Shown here piece after piece: positions 61,215 through 64,000 of a stretch of DNA of 64,000 nt. The DNA is taken from contig NZ_MSCT01000020.1 in assembly GCF_001921865.1 (NCBI RefSeq), forward strand, positions 682,001 to 746,000. The letters are read 5' to 3'. The notes under the pieces were generated by a model. The model was not told the DNA's origin. It did not search any database and saw nothing but the letters and a program-made list of their open reading frames with translations. The position numbers were made by a program, and so were the translations under genes. The stretch is from Pseudomonas chlororaphis (GTDB lineage Bacteria; Pseudomonadota; Gammaproteobacteria; Pseudomonadales; Pseudomonadaceae). The first letter of the stretch is position 1; every line of letters begins with the position of its first letter.

Positions 61215-62306
61215 TTATTCGGAGGGCACGTATTCTACAACTTCCAGATCGAAACCGGATATCGCATTAAATTTCATCGGCGCACTCATCAGGCGCATCT
61301 TGCGTACGCCCAGGTCGCGCAGGATCTGCGAGCCGGCACCGACGATGCTGTAGGTGGTCGGTTTTTTCGCCGGCGCGTGTTCGGCGGTCTCGCGGATATG
61401 CGCCAGCAGCACGTCGCCGTCCAGCGGGTGCCCCAACAGCAGCACCACGCCGCTGCCGGCCTCGGCGACCGTAGCCATCGCGGCGCGCAGGCTCCAGCGG
61501 CCGGGCTGCTTGACCATCAGCAGGTCGCGCAGCGGGTCCATGTTGTGCACGCGGACCAGGGTCGGTTCTTCGGCGCAGATGTTGCCCAGGGTCAGCGCCA
61601 TGTGCACGTCGCCTTCCACCGAGTCACGATAGGTCACCAGGTTGAACTGGCCCAGTTCGCTGTCCAGCGGCTGCTCGGCAATCCGCTGAACGGTACGTTC
61701 GTGGATCATCCGGTAGTGGATCAGGTCGGCGATGGTGCCGATCTTGATGTTGTGTTCGGCAGCGAAGGCTTCCAGCTCGGCGCGACGGGACATGGTGCCG
61801 TCGTCGTTCATCACTTCGCAGATCACCCCGCTCGGCTCGAAACCGGCCATACGCGCCAGGTCGCAGGCGGCCTCGGTATGGCCGGCACGGGCCAGGGTGC
61901 CGCCCGGCTGGGCCATCAGCGGGAAGATGTGGCCCGGGCTGACGATGTCTTCGGCCTTGGCGTCCCGGGCCGCGGCGGCCTGCACCGTGCGGGCGCGGTC
62001 GGCGGCGGAAATGCCGGTGGTCACGCCGGTGGTGGCCTCGATGGACACGGTGAACTTGGTGCCGAACCCGGAACCGTTGCGCGGCGCCATCAACGGCAGC
62101 TTGAGCAGCTCGCAACGCTCGCGGCTCATCGGCATGCAGATCAGGCCGCGGGCATGCTTGGCCATGAAGTTGATGTGCTCGGCCTTGCAGCACTCGGCGG
62201 CCATGATCAGGTCGCCTTCGTTCTCGCGGTCTTCGTCATCCATGAGGATGACCATCTTGCCTTGGCGGATGTCTTCAACCAGTTCTTCGATGCTGTTGAG
62301 CGCCAC
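61215..62306 (-). CDS. ribBA: RibBA-type protein: active DHBP synthase, degenerate GCH II half
   Basis: The N-terminal half (about 1-200) is a complete 3,4-dihydroxy-2-butanone-4-phosphate synthase: DDEDRENEGDLI, and FGTKFTVSIEATTGVTTGISAADR. The C-terminal half (about 205-363) matches GTP cyclohydrolase II in outline, but the zinc cysteines are gone (VRVHNMDPLRDLL where the HSECLTGD-type motif is expected), so it should not act on GTP. RibA at 57167 supplies that activity. A GTG at 62306 is the likely start (AAGGGGGG upstream), giving 363 aa. Confidence 0.92.
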   Translation of the reverse strand: MALNSIEELVEDIRQGKMVILMDDEDRENEGDLIMAAECCKAEHINFMAKHARGLICMPMSRERCELLKLPLMAPRNGSGFGTKFTVSIEATTGVTTGISAADRARTVQAAAARDAKAEDIVSPGHIFPLMAQPGGTLARAGHTEAACDLARMAGFEPSGVICEVMNDDGTMSRRAELEAFAAEHNIKIGTIADLIHYRMIHERTVQRIAEQPLDSELGQFNLVTYRDSVEGDVHMALTLGNICAEEPTLVRVHNMDPLRDLLMVKQPGRWSLRAAMATVAEAGSGVVLLLGHPLDGDVLLAHIRETAEHAPAKKPTTYSIVGAGSQILRDLGVRKMRLMSAPMKFNAISGFDLEVVEYVPSE

Positions 62307-62337
62307 GCGGCACCCCCCTTCTTTCAAAATTTGAGGT

Positions 62338-63000
62338 TCAGGATTTGAGGTAGCCGTTAGCGGCCAGAAAACTTTCGCTGATGCCGCCGCTCGAAGGCTG
62401 CGCCGCCTTGTCGCCGAGCAGCAGGCGCTCCAGGTAACGCGCCAGCAGGTCGACCTCGAGGTTGACCTGCCGACCCGGCCGGTAGTCGGCCATGATGGTT
62501 TCGGCCAGCGTGTGCGGGACGATGGTCAGCTCGAACTCGGCGCCATCGACCGCGTTGACCGTCAGGCTGGTGCCATCGACGGTGATCGAGCCTTTATGGG
62601 CGATGTACTTGGCCAGGTCCTTGGGCGCACGGATGCGGAACTGGATGGCACGGGCATTTTCTTCCCGGGCTACCACCTCGCCGACGCCGTCGACGTGGCC
62701 GCTGACCAGATGGCCGCCCAGGCGGGTGGTCGGGGTCAGGGCCTTTTCCAGGTTGACCCGGCTGCCGGCTTTCAACTGATGGAAAGCGGTGCAGTCCAGG
62801 GTCTCGCGGCTGACGTCGGCCCAAAAGCCGTCGCCCGGCAGTTCCACCGCGGTCAGGCAGACGCCGTTCACCGCGATGCTGTCGCCGAGTTTCACATCGC
62901 CCAGGTCGAGCTTGCCGGTTTCCACATACACCCGCACATCGCCGCCCTTGGGGGTCAATGCACGGATACTGCCGATGGATTCGATGATGCCTGTGAACAT
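62338..63000 (-). CDS. ribE: Riboflavin synthase (alpha chain)
   Basis: A 220-residue enzyme made of two lumazine-binding repeats. MFTGIIESIG opens the first, and the second has IQFRIRAPKDLAKYIAHKGSITVDGTSLTVN (shown by its parts); the catalytic Cys is in GVCLTAVEL. It converts two lumazines into riboflavin and the pyrimidine precursor. It lies between ribBA (31 bp) and ribD (48 bp), with no room for an FMN riboswitch on either side. Confidence 0.95.
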   Translation of the reverse strand: MFTGIIESIGSIRALTPKGGDVRVYVETGKLDLGDVKLGDSIAVNGVCLTAVELPGDGFWADVSRETLDCTAFHQLKAGSRVNLEKALTPTTRLGGHLVSGHVDGVGEVVAREENARAIQFRIRAPKDLAKYIAHKGSITVDGTSLTVNAVDGAEFELTIVPHTLAETIMADYRPGRQVNLEVDLLARYLERLLLGDKAAQPSSGGISESFLAANGYLKS

Positions 63001-63048
63001 ATGGAGTCCTCCTCGAGAACAGGGCCGCCGCGGGGCGAAGGCCGGGAA

Positions 63049-64000
63049 TTATACGCTCGCCGCTGGCAGAGGAATGGCAATGACTCGCCAGTCATCGCCA
63101 ACCGCGCGGATTTCACTGATTTTGAGTGCGGGCGCGTCTTTCATCTGCGCCAGCGGCCAGTCCAGCAACGGCCGCGCCGAAGAACCGAGGAACTTGCCGG
63201 CGACAAAGATCTGGTACTCGTCCACCAGGCCCTGCTGGGCAAAGGCTCCCGCCAGGCGTGGACCGGCTTCCACCAGCACCTCGTTGACGCCGCGGGCGGC
63301 CAGTTCGCCGAGCAGCCGATGCAGGTCGACCTGGCCATCGGCGCCCGGCACGATCAGGCATTCCGGACCGTTGGCGTACTGTTCCTCCACCGCGGCACAG
63401 GTGGCGACCAGCGCCGGCCCGGCCTTGAAGAACGGTGCGTCGAGCGGCACCCGCAGGCGGCCGTCGATCAAGACGCGCAAGGGCGGACGGCTGATGGCCA
63501 GGGCGGTCTGTTCCGCGTCCAGCCCCAGCTCCTCGGCCCGCACCGTCAGCCGGGCGTCGTCGGCCAGTACCGTATCGGCGCCGGTCAGCACCACGCTGGC
63601 CTGGGCCCGCAGGCGCTGGACCGCGGAACGCGCGGCGGGGCCGGTGATCCACTGGCTTTCGCCGCTGGCCATGGCGGTGCGCCCGTCCAGGCTCATCGCC
63701 AGCTTGACCCGCACGAACGGCAAACCATGTTCCATGCGCTTGAGGAAACCCTGGTTGAGCATCCGCGCTTCCTGCTCCATCACCCCGCTGTGGGTGGCGA
63801 TGCCCGCTTCGGCCAGGCGCTGCAGGCCACGGCCGGCGACTGCCGGGTTAGGGTCCTGCATCGCGGCCACCACCCGCGCCACCCCGGCATTCACCAAGGC
63901 GTCGGCGCACGGCGGCGTGCGGCCATGGTGGCTGCAAGGTTCGAGGGTCACATAGGCGGTGGCGCCCCGGGCATGTTCAGCGGCGGCGCGCAAGGCATGG
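63049..64000 (-). CDS. ribD: Bifunctional riboflavin deaminase/reductase RibD (5' end outside window)
   Basis: About 316 residues of the C-terminal part are present; the start lies beyond the window. The zinc motif of the deaminase is seen as LEPCSHHGRTPPC. The reductase half has VKLAMSLDGRTAM and EVLVEAGPRLAGAF with its NADPH-binding features. The enzyme deaminates and then reduces the pyrimidine made by RibA. It is the first visible gene of the ribD-ribE-ribBA-ribH-nusB-thiL-pgpA series. Confidence 0.94.
   Translation of the reverse strand, partial: HALRAAAEHARGATAYVTLEPCSHHGRTPPCADALVNAGVARVVAAMQDPNPAVAGRGLQRLAEAGIATHSGVMEQEARMLNQGFLKRMEHGLPFVRVKLAMSLDGRTAMASGESQWITGPAARSAVQRLRAQASVVLTGADTVLADDARLTVRAEELGLDAEQTALAISRPPLRVLIDGRLRVPLDAPFFKAGPALVATCAAVEEQYANGPECLIVPGADGQVDLHRLLGELAARGVNEVLVEAGPRLAGAFAQQGLVDEYQIFVAGKFLGSSARPLLDWPLAQMKDAPALKISEIRAVGDDWRVIAIPLPAASV

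Noticed and set aside
62307..63048. FMN riboswitch in front of the riboflavin genes
   Set aside because: The gaps of 31 and 48 bp around ribE are far too short for the conserved structure, and none of its conserved boxes was seen.

Overview
The window looks like a chromosomal segment of a fluorescent-group Pseudomonas. The right-hand third has a gene order familiar from that genus (xseB-ispA-dxs, and a minus-strand ribD-ribE-ribBA-ribH-nusB-thiL-pgpA run), the inverted REP-type repeats are typical of the genus, and coding GC is high throughout. No rRNA, tRNA, CRISPR array, insertion sequence or prophage was recognised. Organism and products are inferred from motifs read by eye; no database search was run.

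Region 1 (1-8300) is a signalling locus. A histidine-phosphatase gene runs in from the left edge. Then come two divergent arms: on the minus strand a remnant of a LuxR-type response regulator, a BvgS/EvgS-like hybrid sensor kinase and an EAL protein; on the plus strand a second, catalytically degenerate EAL protein, an intact LuxR-type response regulator and a small NTF2/SnoaL-like protein. Region 2 (8300-23614) is a 3388-residue BapA-type adhesin with eighteen 81-residue repeats, followed by its own type I exporter (TolC, ABC, HlyD family) and a terminator. The same palindromic motif (TTTAGGA-N4-TCCTAAA) occurs in the divergent region of the signalling locus and upstream of the adhesin. This suggests that the kinase/regulator pair controls the adhesin, with c-di-GMP or EAL proteins as extra inputs.

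Region 3 (23658-32864) is a nine-gene, largely overlapping minus-strand operon with a LysR regulator gene at its upstream end. It encodes a DmpG-like aldolase, an isopropylmalate/isocitrate-type dehydrogenase, an RraA-type aldolase, a RutA-like flavin monooxygenase with flavin reductase, an ABM-fold protein, a nitronate monooxygenase-like protein, an alpha/beta hydrolase with Ala at the nucleophile position, and a DUF6282 hydrolase. I do not recognise the pathway. Region 4 (33088-42299) continues on the same strand with an MFS exporter, a quinone oxidoreductase-like protein, a MexEF-like RND pair, an acyltransferase-3 protein and a class C serine hydrolase divergent from a second LysR gene.

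Region 5 (42426-50478) is mixed accessory material: an alpha/beta hydrolase, a DUF6124 protein, a membrane diguanylate cyclase, a RelE/HigA-type toxin-antitoxin pair, a DUF3828 protein, an ArsR regulator with a well-formed palindromic operator in front of an alcohol dehydrogenase-like gene, and a lone copper nitrite reductase. Region 6 (50692-64000) is core metabolism: xseB, ispA, dxs, a BtuB-like receptor, BtuF, riboflavin synthesis genes, pgpA, thiL and nusB, ending inside ribD.
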